Positions 8,523-17,416 of a stretch of 64,000 nt of DNA are shown in pieces. The stretch's first letter is position 1, and each line of letters starts with the position of its first letter. Origin of the DNA: Novosphingobium pentaromativorans US6-1 (GTDB taxonomy: Bacteria > Pseudomonadota > Alphaproteobacteria > Sphingomonadales > Sphingomonadaceae); assembly GCF_000767465.1 (NCBI RefSeq), contig NZ_CP009292.1, forward strand, positions 372,001-436,000. Reading direction: 5' to 3'. Made by a program: the position numbers and the translations under genes. The notes beneath the pieces were generated by a model. That model did no database searches. It saw only the letters and a list, made by a program, of their open reading frames with translations, and was not told the DNA's origin.

Positions 8523-10931
8523 ATGAACAAGATAGTATTGGGCGCAATGTCGTCCATGCTTGCGATGGCATGTGCGCAAACGGGCCACGCGCAATCTGCG
8601 CCTGCTCAATCGGACGCTACCCAGCTAGGCGAGATCATTGTCACTGCACAGCGTAAGACAGAGAATGTTCAAAAGGCCGCAATTCCGATCGCGGTCGTCT
8701 CGGCTGATTCTCTGAAGCAGGCTGGGGTCACAAGCCCGGAAATGTTAACAAGGGTCGTTCCGTCCCTGACCGTGGTCAATTCGGGTGCAGGCGGTATGAG
8801 CCTGTTCGTTCGCGGTGTTGGCAACTTCACGCTCAGCCCCAGCTTCGATCCTGCAGTCGCGTTCAACTATGACAATGTGTATATCGGGCGGCCTGCCGGT
8901 ACGGCTGGCTTCTTTTACGATCTGGAACGTGTAGAGGTCCTGAAGGGGCCCCAGGGCACCTTATATGGACGCAATGCCACGGGCGGGGCCATTAACGTCA
9001 TTCCCAACAAGCCTGCGCTCGGGATTTTCACAGGCTACGTCAACGGTAGCTATGGAAATTACGACGCGATAAGTCTGGAGGGCGCAGTCAACGTCCCAAT
9101 GGGGGAGGACGGAGCACTCCGCCTCTCTGGCAACATGGTGAAGAACGACGGATACTTGTCCGATGGATCGTCGGACGGCGACACGAAATCGATCCGCGTT
9201 CAGATGATGGGTGAATTGACTCCAAGCCTGACAGTGCGCGTGGGTGCCGATTATAGCGCCCTGCGTGGGCGCGGTTCCGGCGGGACGTATTTGGGAAGTT
9301 ACGCTTTCAATGGCATCGACTATACCCAGACGCCCAGCCCGCTTGCTCCCTCGATCGGCACTTTCGATCCAGTTGCTCAAGCCTATCGCCAGACCTTTTT
9401 CGTGGCCCCGGCCGGTCGTTTTCTCTCACCGTTCACCGACACGCCTTTCGTTCGCCGCGACAGCTACGGGATTACCGGAGAGGCCAATCTGAAGACAGCG
9501 ATTGGCGATCTCACCATCATTCCGTCTTGGCGTTATTCGAAGAGCGATACCATCAACTCGGCCTTGCCATTCCTGACGGCAGTTCAGGCGAAGGAGGAAC
9601 AGTATTCGTTTGAAGGCCGTTTCGTAGGCAAGCGAATCGGAATATTCGATTACACCATCGGAGCCATGTACTTCAAGGAAACGCAGGTCGAGGACATCGT
9701 CGCGAACCAGAGTACGCTTAATACGTACCAGAATCTGAACCTCACAGCCGAGTCGGTTGCCGCATTTACGCGAATAACGGCTAATGTCAGCGAGAGCCTG
9801 CGCCTTGTCGGCGGTGCACGCTTTACCCATGACAAGAAGGCTGCGGTCGACGATTCAGAAAATATCACGATTATCTGCGCAACCCTGCCCACTCCATGCA
9901 TCGGCGCAAATGCACCGCTCTTTACGGTTACTGACGGCGTCGAGGGCCTGGGGTTGACGAATCTTTCCCCGTCCGGGCCCGGCGGAGTGGTTCCCTACCT
10001 CGATCCGAATGGTATCCCCTATCCGGGGGTTATTCTGAGCCGTTCGGCACTTATCGAGATCGACGACAGTACTTCCAAATCAAGCTTCACCTGGCGAGCT
10101 GGCATCGAATACGATGTTGGTCCCAGCTCTCTGCTCTATGCAACCGTTGAGACCGGATTCCGCGTCGGCGGCCTGCAACCCGTCAATGGGTACGAGGCAT
10201 ACAAGCCCGAGAAGATCACTGCCTATACAATAGGCAGTAAGAACCGCTTCTTCGGCAATCGTGTCCAGCTCAATTTCGAAGGCTTTTACTGGAAGTACAA
10301 GGATCAGCAGATCGCCGCACTTGGCACGGATAACCAGGGCGTACCGGGCTTCTTCGTCCAGAACGTCGGCGGATCTACCAACTACGGTGCAGAAGTCGAG
10401 CTCCGGATCGCCGCGACCCCGACAACTCGTCTCAGTGCCGACATGCAGTATCTGCACACGGAATACGATCGCTTCACGTATTCCGTTCCGCAGCAGGGCC
10501 GGCCAGCACCGTTCGTAGGATGCCCGTTTACGCCCGGCGTCGATTCCGGCAGCAACGTGCCGACGTACGTTTTCAATTGTTCCGGGAATCCGGCGTTCAA
10601 TTCACCAAAGTGGACAATCAACCTGGGGGCGGAACAGACAATTCCCCTTGGCGATCATCGGTTGATCGCCTCGGTGGATACGCAATTCCGCTCAAGCCGC
10701 TGGACGGGATATGAATACATCCCCTTCATGTTGCAAGGTTCAACCTGGCAGACAAATGCTCAGGTCAAGTTCGAACCGAAGACCGGAAACTGGTTCATTG
10801 CCGCCTATGTTCGCAACATCGAAAACGATCGTTTCATAGTTAATTCTGTGAACTATTCATTCGCAAATCTCGTTGCAGCCACAACTAATCCTCCTCGCAC
10901 TTACGGAGCACGGATCGGTTTCAATTTCTGA
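8523..10931 (+). CDS. TonB-dependent outer-membrane receptor
   Basis: An 802-residue receptor starting MNKIVLGAMSSMLAMACAQ with a signal peptide ending GHAQ, a TonB-box-like GEIIVTAQRK, a plug with LKGPQGTLYGRNATGG, and a beta barrel ending GARIGFNF. GAGGGAGGGG 6 bases upstream of ATG 8523 decides the start over the upstream in-frame codon at 8430. Sequence type matches the large sphingomonad receptor expansion tied to aromatic or terpenoid uptake. It precedes a small membrane protein by 22 bases, likely one transcript. Substrate cannot be read from sequence. Confidence 0.9.
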   Translation: MNKIVLGAMSSMLAMACAQTGHAQSAPAQSDATQLGEIIVTAQRKTENVQKAAIPIAVVSADSLKQAGVTSPEMLTRVVPSLTVVNSGAGGMSLFVRGVGNFTLSPSFDPAVAFNYDNVYIGRPAGTAGFFYDLERVEVLKGPQGTLYGRNATGGAINVIPNKPALGIFTGYVNGSYGNYDAISLEGAVNVPMGEDGALRLSGNMVKNDGYLSDGSSDGDTKSIRVQMMGELTPSLTVRVGADYSALRGRGSGGTYLGSYAFNGIDYTQTPSPLAPSIGTFDPVAQAYRQTFFVAPAGRFLSPFTDTPFVRRDSYGITGEANLKTAIGDLTIIPSWRYSKSDTINSALPFLTAVQAKEEQYSFEGRFVGKRIGIFDYTIGAMYFKETQVEDIVANQSTLNTYQNLNLTAESVAAFTRITANVSESLRLVGGARFTHDKKAAVDDSENITIICATLPTPCIGANAPLFTVTDGVEGLGLTNLSPSGPGGVVPYLDPNGIPYPGVILSRSALIEIDDSTSKSSFTWRAGIEYDVGPSSLLYATVETGFRVGGLQPVNGYEAYKPEKITAYTIGSKNRFFGNRVQLNFEGFYWKYKDQQIAALGTDNQGVPGFFVQNVGGSTNYGAEVELRIAATPTTRLSADMQYLHTEYDRFTYSVPQQGRPAPFVGCPFTPGVDSGSNVPTYVFNCSGNPAFNSPKWTINLGAEQTIPLGDHRLIASVDTQFRSSRWTGYEYIPFMLQGSTWQTNAQVKFEPKTGNWFIAAYVRNIENDRFIVNSVNYSFANLVAATTNPPRTYGARIGFNF

Positions 10932-10953
10932 AATAGGGGAGAGGAGGAATAAT

Positions 10954-11667
10954 ATGATAAAGGATGTCAAGCTCTACACGCTGGGGTTCCTATCGGTTGC
11001 TGTGCTGATCCTGGTTGGAGGCATGATTCCGGGTAATCCCATGATGATACCCGCAAGCACCAGCGCTGCTGATGTTGCCGCAAATTACAGAATGCATAGC
11101 CAATCGATCATCTGGTTCTGCATTCTCATGAGCCTGTCGACATTGTTCTGGGGCCTTTATGTCGTCGTGATTTCTGTCGCCATGGTTCGCATGGCTCCGC
11201 GCTCGCTCTTGTTGATATTCATGCACTTGACGTTCGGTCTGGTTGCGGTGCTTTCGCCGTTCTTCGGCACGGTCTTTTTTGCGGCCGCTGCGTCAATGCC
11301 GGATCTGTCTCCCGACGTCATCAAGGCTGTTCATGAGGTTGGAAAGTTCTTCCTGCTGGGCAGCATCTTCACCCTGTTCAGTTCCTTTCCGCTCGCAACT
11401 GCCATTTTCCGCGATCACTCTGCTGACCCAATCCTGCCGAAGTGGTTCGCCTGGGTGAACATTGTCTATGCTGTGATCGTACAGACAAATGTGTTCGCTC
11501 CGCTGTTCCCATTTGAAAATCCGCTGGGGCTGGACGGGTTCGTTGGCAAACTGGTGCCTCTCATCGCAGTTGAACTCTTCGTCGTGCTAACCGCAATTGC
11601 CATGTATCGGATCAAGGCTCAGGCTTGGAAAGAGGCCGATACGATGAGTGCCATTGTGCAAGGGTAA
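10954..11667 (+). CDS. Six-helix inner-membrane protein of unknown function
   Basis: A 237-residue hydrophobic protein with about six transmembrane segments (for example FLSVAVLILVGGMI, SIIWFCILMSLSTLFW, LIAVELFVVLTAIAMY). The start at 10954 follows GGAGAGGAGG; an ORF extension to 10873 overlaps the receptor and is not used. I do not recognise a family. Its position directly behind a TonB receptor suggests co-expression, perhaps inner-membrane transport or signalling for the same substrate, but nothing in the sequence proves that. Confidence 0.7.
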   Translation: MIKDVKLYTLGFLSVAVLILVGGMIPGNPMMIPASTSAADVAANYRMHSQSIIWFCILMSLSTLFWGLYVVVISVAMVRMAPRSLLLIFMHLTFGLVAVLSPFFGTVFFAAAASMPDLSPDVIKAVHEVGKFFLLGSIFTLFSSFPLATAIFRDHSADPILPKWFAWVNIVYAVIVQTNVFAPLFPFENPLGLDGFVGKLVPLIAVELFVVLTAIAMYRIKAQAWKEADTMSAIVQG

Positions 11668-12170
11668 CGCACACTCCAGGAAACTTCTAAGCCCCGCGCG
11701 CTGAGGGCGCTGTATCGATCATCATATCCGGGGAATGATGTCGGTGGCCGAGCGACGTGTCTATCATGTACTCTGGCAGAACCGTGCGACACAGCGCAAG
11801 ACGCCGCGTGGGGCGGACGATGAAGCCCGCAGGGAGTGCCTTGCGTGGCCGATTGCGCGGCAACTTTGGAGCGAGGATTGCTGGCCGCTCTGGCCGAGTT
11901 GTTCGTCACCTGCGGGCCGCCAGCCGACATACGATCAGACACACTCACAAGCATACGCGCCTCGTTCATGCGATAGATCGTTTCGCGCTTATCCAGGCGA
12001 AGTTGTCGTTAGGGGGTGCCATGCGATTTCCTCGACCGGGAGTCAGAGTTCCAAAATGCTCGGAATTCGCACTTCGAAATAGAAGTCACCCCCTTACAGC
12101 CAATTGCAATGATAATAATCATTATGTAAAAACCAATGCCATATCAATATGAAAGAGACCGTTCGTCGAT
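11668..12170. other. Non-coding region left of the recombinase element
   Basis: Several short frames exist but none has convincing composition. On the minus strand near 11940-12020 there is a short protein-like stretch (LDKRETIYRMNEARMLV) with an adjacent MAPPNDNFAW in another frame, possibly a degraded gene start. The region ends with the AT-rich palindrome at 12108-12123 and then changes abruptly to very GC-rich DNA. Confidence 0.35.
12108..12123. promoter_or_regulatory. Fur-box-like palindrome
   Basis: AATGATAATAATCATT is a 16-base near-palindrome (AATGAT / ATCATT with AATA in the centre), strongly resembling part of a Fur iron-repressor box. A 34-codon frame (MKETVRRFRFERRAG...) starts at 12150 just downstream. 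No iron-uptake gene lies next to it, so it may be the stranded promoter of a gene displaced by the adjacent insertion. Confidence 0.35.
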
Positions 12171-12653
12171 TTCGCTTCGAGCGGCGCGCGGGCACGGCAA
12201 AAGCCCGCAAAACCAGCGGTTCGCGGGCCGTCCCCGCGGTGCTCGGAATGTGATCCGCGCGCCAGAACCGGTGCTGCGGGCGCCATCGCGCGCGGCGCGC
12301 CGGCCAGCGCGGCAGCGCGCCGTAGCCGCGCTGACAGGCGCGCCGCGCGGCTGCGGACAGACGCCCGGCTCGCCCCGCAGCGCGCCACGAACCCGTCCGA
12401 TCATTTCGATTCCATCGCGGGCCCGGCAAGCCTATACTCGGCCCCGTTAGACTCGGGTCGCCCCACAAGCGGGGATCTACTGCCCCCCGCGCAGCACACG
12501 TCCCGGCGCCCTCGCGCGCCGCCCGTGCCGCCTGCCGAACGCACCCGAGCGCCCGGACCGGCAGTCCACCTTCCTGCGATCCCTGCCGCTCTCCCCCCCT
12601 CGCTGCGCCGTCGCTGACGCCGCGCGGCTAGGCCAAGACCGGAGAGGTTCATC

Positions 12654-13034
12654 ATGGCTGAGTTTCCTCATGCTAAGGGCATCCGCATCAACCTGACCAT
12701 CGTCATAGACTGCACCGACACGGCGCCCCGCGTCTTGCTCGCGGGCCGCCCGGCGCCCACGCCGCCACCCCCCGAGGCGCCCGCGCCCGCCTGCGAGCCG
12801 CCGCCCTCGCCGCCGCCCCCGCCCCCCCACAACCTTGCATCCGCGCGCCGAGGACGCAGACGACCAGGCGAGCGCGCGGCGGCTTGGTCCTCCGGCCGGG
12901 AGACCGCCTGGCCCCCGGCCTCGGTCCGCGCCAGCCAGGGCCTGCGTCCCCGCGCCTTCGGCCATCTCGCGCTGGCCAGAAGCCTGCGCACATCGCGCTA
13001 TCACCACCGCGCGGCGCCGAACGCGCGCCGTTGA
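12654..13034 (+). CDS. Proline-rich small protein upstream of recombinase
   Basis: A 126-codon frame with GGAGAGG 7 bases before ATG. The first 30 residues (MAEFPHAKGIRINLTIVIDC...) look like a real beta-rich segment, then a run PAPTPPPPEAPAP and PPPSPPPPPP, then a basic Arg-rich tail whose composition is that expected from GC-rich DNA. It ends 68 bases before the recombinase start. It may be a small accessory or leader protein of the element, or only its N-terminal part may be genuine. Function unknown. Confidence 0.35.
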   Translation: MAEFPHAKGIRINLTIVIDCTDTAPRVLLAGRPAPTPPPPEAPAPACEPPPSPPPPPPHNLASARRGRRRPGERAAAWSSGRETAWPPASVRASQGLRPRAFGHLALARSLRTSRYHHRAAPNARR

Positions 13035-13102
13035 CCCCCGCCGCGGTCCGGAGCCGGACATCGCCCTGCAGCTCCAGACACAGCGCATACCGGGAGACGA
13101 TC

Positions 13103-14605
13103 ATGAGCCTGTCCGAACCCGAAGCGACCGCGGGCCCCGCAAGCGCGCTAGCGGTGCCGCCTGCGCTCGAGCCCGGTCCCGATGCGCCGGGACCATACCC
13201 GCATTTCACCGTGACAGCGCTCGATCACCCGCTCTATTCGCACTACCTGATCGATCCAGCCTGCCGCGTGATCGAGCCTTTTTCGTTCGCCCTGAGCGAG
13301 ATGGTCCGGGGCCGCCCGCGCCAGACCGTCAGTGACTACATCGGCGCCTTTCGCCGCTGCCTCGACCGCTGGGCCGGGACCTGCCCCACCAGGGTCGATC
13401 GCCTCCTCACCAACGCCGACGAAGCCCGCCTTGCGGTTTGCGAGCTGGTGCGCAGCAATGGCTGTGCCCTCCGCCGCAGCCGTCTGAACGATGGCAGCTG
13501 GACCGTTCATGCCGCCAAAACCCAGGCGCCCGGCAGCGACCGGCGAGCCGCCGGAGCCGCCGGATCATCTCGCGCTTCCGCCCAGCAAATCTACCTCGCC
13601 TTGCTCACGCTCAAGCACTGCTACGACGCCCTGATGGCGTGGGGCCGGTGGCCCCACGCCAACCCGATGCTGGTCGACGATGTCGCCATCCACAGGAGGA
13701 TGGCGGAGACGATGCCGGCACCTCCCTGGGCCTCTCCCTTCGCACGCTACGCCGGGCTCCAATTCGTCGTCGTCGGCATGCACGAGCATCCGGTCGATCT
13801 CAGCCTGACAGTCTACACCCCGACCATCCTCGAAGCAGCCCGCGCCTGGCCCGCGGGTCTGGCCGAAGTCACCTGGTTGCTGGCGAACTGCGGATTCCGG
13901 ATTTCCGAAGCGCTCGCGCTGACCCTGGCCGATTGGGCGAAATACGACTTCGGGGGCGAAATCGACGCCCCCAACAAGGGCTCGCGCGGAGAGCGCTGCA
14001 AGGTCCTGTTCCTGACCCAGGCCGCCGAGGCGCGCCTCATCGCTTACCTCGAAGGCCCGCGCGCCGAAGCTTCGGGCATGACACTGCGCGCCGCGCGGCG
14101 TCTGGTACGCCGGCATGGCGTGCAGGCACTGGCCGATACGCCGCTGTTCCTCTCGCCGCACGGCACCGCCATCAGCTACGCCCTCTACCATCGCCATTAC
14201 TTCCGCACGGCGCTGGACGCGCTTGGACTGGCGTCGGTCACGCCCCATCGGCTGCGGCACGAACACGCGCTGCGCGCCCTGCTCACGATCATACGGACCG
14301 CGCGCGATCCCGCCGACGAGTCGCGGATGGTCGAGGAATATGCGCAGGTTCTTGGCTGGAAGAGCGGCGCGCGCATGTTTCATTATTACGCGCCGCAAAT
14401 CCGGTTCTATCGCTCGCGCGCGGCCGTCGACATGCAGGATGCGGCCGGCGCGGCTCCCGACGGCCAGGTCATCGCCATATTGCCGCGTCCCACCCCCCAT
14501 GACCCCCACCTCGAAGCCTTCTACGCCGGCTTCGAGCGGTGTGCGCCCGCCTCCTCGCGAAAGGCTCGCCGCGCTGCGGCAATTCGTCGTCGATTCAAAG
14601 CTTGA
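13103..14605 (+). CDS. Atypical tyrosine recombinase/integrase (about 500 aa)
   Basis: The start at 13103 has GGGAGA upstream; the frame open to 12884 is GC-driven extension. Residues: first catalytic Arg R266 in CGFRISEALALTL, H382-x-x-R385-H in HRLRHEH, W419 in LGWKSG and nucleophile Y428 in MFHYYAP, so the active-site set is complete with Trp replacing the usual second His. The long N-terminal half (about 230 residues) contains the core-binding helices. It is larger than phage-type integrases and resembles stand-alone recombinases of integrative elements. The 3' end overlaps a second short frame at 14541. Confidence 0.8.
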   Translation: MSLSEPEATAGPASALAVPPALEPGPDAPGPYPHFTVTALDHPLYSHYLIDPACRVIEPFSFALSEMVRGRPRQTVSDYIGAFRRCLDRWAGTCPTRVDRLLTNADEARLAVCELVRSNGCALRRSRLNDGSWTVHAAKTQAPGSDRRAAGAAGSSRASAQQIYLALLTLKHCYDALMAWGRWPHANPMLVDDVAIHRRMAETMPAPPWASPFARYAGLQFVVVGMHEHPVDLSLTVYTPTILEAARAWPAGLAEVTWLLANCGFRISEALALTLADWAKYDFGGEIDAPNKGSRGERCKVLFLTQAAEARLIAYLEGPRAEASGMTLRAARRLVRRHGVQALADTPLFLSPHGTAISYALYHRHYFRTALDALGLASVTPHRLRHEHALRALLTIIRTARDPADESRMVEEYAQVLGWKSGARMFHYYAPQIRFYRSRAAVDMQDAAGAAPDGQVIAILPRPTPHDPHLEAFYAGFERCAPASSRKARRAAAIRRRFKA

Positions 14606-14879
14606 ACCGGACGCCTTCCTCACGGAATATCGCAGCCGGGGCTATCAGATGTATCTCCGAAATCACGAACACCCCATCAGGGTCTTGCAGGCCGCCGCGG
14701 TCGTTCTCGCGCCGCTTGGCATGCCGACCTTGGCACAGGTACATGCCGCGCTGGGCGGTCCAGGGTGCTGGTTGAAGCGCAGCCGCAAGGGAGCCTATGG
14801 GGCCTCTTGCGGCGAGCAACGGCACAAGCGTTTTGGCACCGTGGATGCGGACTCCGGCCTGATGCAACGGAATGTCTGA
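14541..14879 (+). CDS. Short ORF overlapping the recombinase 3' end, possibly truncated
   Basis: A GTG-initiated frame overlapping the recombinase by 65 bases. Residues about 6-75 (ERLAALRQFVVDSKLEPDAF, YRSRGYQMYLRNHEHPIRVL, LGMPTLAQVHAALGG) have ordinary protein composition and could be a second element gene coupled to the recombinase. From about 14775 the frame enters the antisense of another gene, so the last 30 residues are probably fortuitous and the gene truncated. Unrecognised family; low confidence. Confidence 0.35.
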   Translation: MRPPPRERLAALRQFVVDSKLEPDAFLTEYRSRGYQMYLRNHEHPIRVLQAAAVVLAPLGMPTLAQVHAALGGPGCWLKRSRKGAYGASCGEQRHKRFGTVDADSGLMQRNV

Positions 14880-14984
14880 CAATGCTGATCGAATACCCGG
14901 AAGCGCACTCAAAGCAGCGGCATGGAAGTGTTCCGCGCCGTCTTTCGCGAAGGTGAGATCGGCTGCGCTTGTGTGATGCGTCAT
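14775..14984 (-). pseudogene. 5' fragment of an interrupted gene (possible phytanoyl-CoA-dioxygenase-like)
   Basis: ATG at 14984 is preceded by AGAGGGGG. The readable part encodes MTHHTSAADLTFAKDGAEHF... and ...RGPIGSLAAAL, about 70 residues, after which the frame turns into antisense of the recombinase element. The fragment reminds me of the N-terminus of bacterial phytanoyl-CoA dioxygenases (a DGA start followed by DIPLHQAGVRIHG), but this is memory-based and weak. The rest of the gene was not found on the other side of the element. Confidence 0.4.
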
Positions 14985-15448
14985 CGCCCCCTCTAATAAG
15001 ATCCGCCGATGGCTGGCAATGTCCGGTTTCGGGGATTGCCAGCCAGCCCTTGAACGGCCGAAAAGTCGGCGGATTGGCCCGTCTTGCCGAGGTGGCAACT
15101 CCCGACCCAGAGCCGGTCGTTCACAGCAATCAGGGACAACGCCTGCTGCGGCCGAAAGCCGCCATACCGCTTACGGGATCGAGCTTGGATCCTGCTGATG
15201 ACTGCAACTAGGGTGCAGAGCGGACCTTGCTCGGTCTGCGGTGACACGGCGGCTTTGGGCCAAAGTCAGCGCATTTGCCTCTCAAGCACATCCAGGAACA
15301 TCCGGTATTGACGTGCCAACATTTACTGGAACCAATCGCCTCGTCTGGGCAGTCAACAAACCACTTGAAATCTACAATTGGAGCATCGAGAAATGGTTAC
15401 TAAGTCTTAGACAGGTAATTTTCTGGTAACCGGGTTTAGGATTCGAGC
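14985..15448. other. Intergenic region with a long perfect hairpin
   Basis: No gene supported. At 15010-15045, TGGCTGGCAAT and ATTGCCAGCCA form a perfect 11-bp stem with a 14-base loop. The remainder is unremarkable and becomes AT-richer towards the next gene at 15449. Confidence 0.4.
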
Positions 15449-16273
15449 ATGAAATTGCGCAGCATTCCCCAATCGCCATGGTTCCCCGCACTCGTCGCCA
15501 TGGGTTGTATGTTTTTGACCGGTATAGCCAGCTCATTTGCCAACGAGGATGGGCCATTCAAATCGGTCGCTATGGCTGTAACGATTATCCTCGCGCTTAT
15601 TGCTTTTGGCTCGATCATTATGAGCAGCGTCCGCTTTCTCCGGCTCATGAGAGCCCCAGAAAAGCGGGCGGGGAACACAAACAACTTTCTTAATGGAATG
15701 TTTTCTCTCTGGCCAAAATCCGCGAAATATCTAGATATTCGAGACAATCTTGACGAGCGGCCTATTTGCGAAGGCCTTGTTGAATATCGGGCTGTACTCA
15801 GAGATTACCTTTCAAAGAAGGAAAGCGGGTCGCTTGTATTGACAAAAATCGGCCTGACAATTGCAATTGTCTTGATCTCCGTCCCTGTCATCACCTGGAT
15901 CATGATACTGTATCAGGCATTCGGAACAACAGAAAAGCTGCCAAATGCTTGGCTCCTAGTCGTGTCAAGCACGGCAACGGGCGGCCTCGGCATGGCAATA
16001 GCGTTGGTCATTTTGAAGCATGTCAACAATGAGAGGGAATATCTCATTGATATCCAGGATAGAATTCTGAATTATTCTGAGCTTGCAGTGTTCTTTCAAT
16101 CCTCCGATGTGCCAGAATCTATCAAACTGGAATTGCTTCGATCATTCCTCAAGTCGATGCACATAAGGTCTAAGACGATTAGCATTGGCCCCCAACTCAG
16201 TGACGGTAATATAGATGGTGAGACAAAGTTTCTTGAGACGTTTGTGTCAGCACTAAAAGGGGCATCCAACTAA
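15449..16273 (+). CDS. Membrane protein of unknown function
   Basis: A 274-residue protein with four predicted transmembrane helices in two pairs (WFPALVAMGCMFLTGIAS and AMAVTIILALIAFGSIIM; then IGLTIAIVLISVPVITWIM and a segment near residues 170-190) and a C-terminal cytosolic helix-rich tail. Its GC content is clearly lower than its neighbours, a sign of separate origin. It sits between the recombinase element and the second integrase, so it is accessory cargo. No family recognised; start is the first ATG of the frame. Confidence 0.65.
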   Translation: MKLRSIPQSPWFPALVAMGCMFLTGIASSFANEDGPFKSVAMAVTIILALIAFGSIIMSSVRFLRLMRAPEKRAGNTNNFLNGMFSLWPKSAKYLDIRDNLDERPICEGLVEYRAVLRDYLSKKESGSLVLTKIGLTIAIVLISVPVITWIMILYQAFGTTEKLPNAWLLVVSSTATGGLGMAIALVILKHVNNEREYLIDIQDRILNYSELAVFFQSSDVPESIKLELLRSFLKSMHIRSKTISIGPQLSDGNIDGETKFLETFVSALKGASN

Positions 16274-16575
16274 GCTCAACTGATATCGGCAGTGTTGTCG
16301 AATTGAGTGCGTTTCTCCACTGCTCACCCCATACCTAACCTCTGGAGGTATAAGCCGTACGGCAACTTTTAGGATGTCGGACCGGTGACGGAAGACCGGA
16401 AATGTTGCACAAAGCTGACGTTTCAGGTTAACTCCCAATATGACCGCATTGGCGTCGGTTTCGGATTTTCGGCTTTTTGGCAGAACCCCGGTCGACGCTG
16501 ACTGGCCGGTGTTAGCGAACCCAGTCATTCAGTATGTCGACAGTGAACGGCAGCAAAGTCCCAAGGCCCACCAAA
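16274..16575. other. Intergenic region between membrane protein and integrase
   Basis: No gene is supported in this stretch of about 300 bases; ORFs here are short and out of phase with protein-like composition. It ends at the strong hairpin at 16576-16608. Confidence 0.4.
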
Positions 16576-16608
16576 GTTGGCTCCCCGCCAGCGGTGCGGG
16601 GAGCCAAC
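16576..16608 (-). terminator. Hairpin terminator of the left integrase
   Basis: GTTGGCTCCCCGC and GCGGGGAGCCAAC form a perfect 13-bp stem around a 7-base loop, 3 bases beyond the integrase stop codon. In the minus direction it is followed by TTTGG, so it looks like an intrinsic terminator with a short T tract. Confidence 0.65.
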
Positions 16609-16611
16609 GGT

Positions 16612-17244
16612 TCAAATTTCGGTATTCTCGGCGAGGGCAAGCGCGTCTTCCACGTCGATCCCAAGATACCGCACCGTATTTTCGATCTTGCTATGACCGA
16701 GCAGGATCTGGACGGCGCGCAAGTTGCCGGTTGCCCGGTAGATGATCGACGCCTTCGTCCGGCGCAGCGAGTGGGTGCCATATTCGCTTCGCATCAGGCC
16801 CACACCGGTCACCCATTCATCGACAAGCCGGGCATATTGGCGGGTGCTGAGATGGCCGTTGCGATCGACCCGACTTGGAAAGACATAATCGTCCACCGTG
16901 CCGCCACGGCGTTCAAGCCAAGCCAGCAGACTGGCGCGGGCATCAGGAAGCAACTCAAACTGCACAGGGCGGCCGGTTTTCTGCTGCATCACGATGGCGC
17001 GTGTTCGGATCTGCCCGCCGCTGACAATGTCGCCGATTTTCATTGGCACGAGATCACAACCACGCAATTTGCTGTCGATCGCCAGGTCGAACAGAGCCCG
17101 GTCTCGAAGGCGACGACGCTGATTGAGGTAAAAGCGGATCTCCCAAATTTGCTTCGGCTTCAGCGCCCGCTTCGCGCCGACAGCGCGACCTGCGTTCCAG
17201 ACCTGACGCTTGGCGGATGTAGGTTGGGTTTCAGGCATTTCCAT
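16612..17244 (-). CDS. Small tyrosine recombinase/integrase (left copy)
   Basis: A 210-residue catalytic-domain-only tyrosine recombinase. Arg box in IDSKLRGCDLV, H-x-L-R-R in THSLRRTKA, LGHSKIENTVRY with LGH and the nucleophile Tyr; no separate core-binding domain. ATG 17244 is chosen because GGAGA lies six bases upstream and the related copy at 30079 has the same arrangement. It is divergent from parD, with a palindrome just ahead of the ribosome site (17258-17273). Such short integrases are common on sphingomonad plasmids and islands. Its N-terminal 60 residues closely match the truncated copy at 30079. Confidence 0.88.
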   Translation of the reverse strand: MEMPETQPTSAKRQVWNAGRAVGAKRALKPKQIWEIRFYLNQRRRLRDRALFDLAIDSKLRGCDLVPMKIGDIVSGGQIRTRAIVMQQKTGRPVQFELLPDARASLLAWLERRGGTVDDYVFPSRVDRNGHLSTRQYARLVDEWVTGVGLMRSEYGTHSLRRTKASIIYRATGNLRAVQILLGHSKIENTVRYLGIDVEDALALAENTEI

Positions 17245-17257
17245 GTTCATTCTCCGA

Positions 17258-17273
17258 TAGCCAGAATTGGCCA
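17258..17273 (-). promoter_or_regulatory. Palindrome in integrase leader
   Basis: On the minus strand TGGCCAATTCTGGCTA lies immediately before CGGAGAATGAACATGG. The same layout occurs ahead of the right integrase copy (30051-30065). The conserved hairpin next to the ribosome site could be an operator or translational control element. Confidence 0.45.
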
Positions 17274-17369
17274 ACGGAAGAACGTCTGGCAGCCGCAGGG
17301 GGAAGTGCTGCGAGGCGTCGGCTGCATAATTGTCCCTATTCGTGGGGGTAGGTCATGGCTGAGCAGCAA

Positions 17370-17398
17370 TTGACAAGCTTTGCCAAGCTTTGCTATTT
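17370..17398 (+). promoter_or_regulatory. parDE promoter with tandem 10-bp repeat
   Basis: TTGACA at 17370-17375 and CTATTT at 17393-17398 are 17 bases apart. Between and over them lie two copies of AAGCTTTGC(C/T) (17375-17394), a direct repeat suitable for ParD ribbon-helix-helix binding and autorepression. The parD ribosome site GGAGG is at 17407. Confidence 0.6.
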
Positions 17399-17416
17399 CA
17401 GGGCATGGAGGTTGCC

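Larger units (their letters stand above)
12170..14775 (+). mobile_element. GC-extreme element with an atypical tyrosine recombinase
   Basis: Composition jumps to extremely GC-rich DNA at about 12170 and stays high to about 14770, where it joins the 5' piece of an unrelated minus-strand gene. It contains a Pro-rich small ORF, a 500-residue tyrosine recombinase and a short ORF overlapping its end. Boundaries are estimated from composition and from where the interrupted gene begins; no terminal repeats or target duplication were identified. Confidence 0.45.

Noticed and set aside
12136..12468. Several overlapping ORFs on both strands in the GC-rich leader
   Set aside because: All strands and frames are open because of extreme GC content; sequences are Arg/Ala/Gly runs without domain features.
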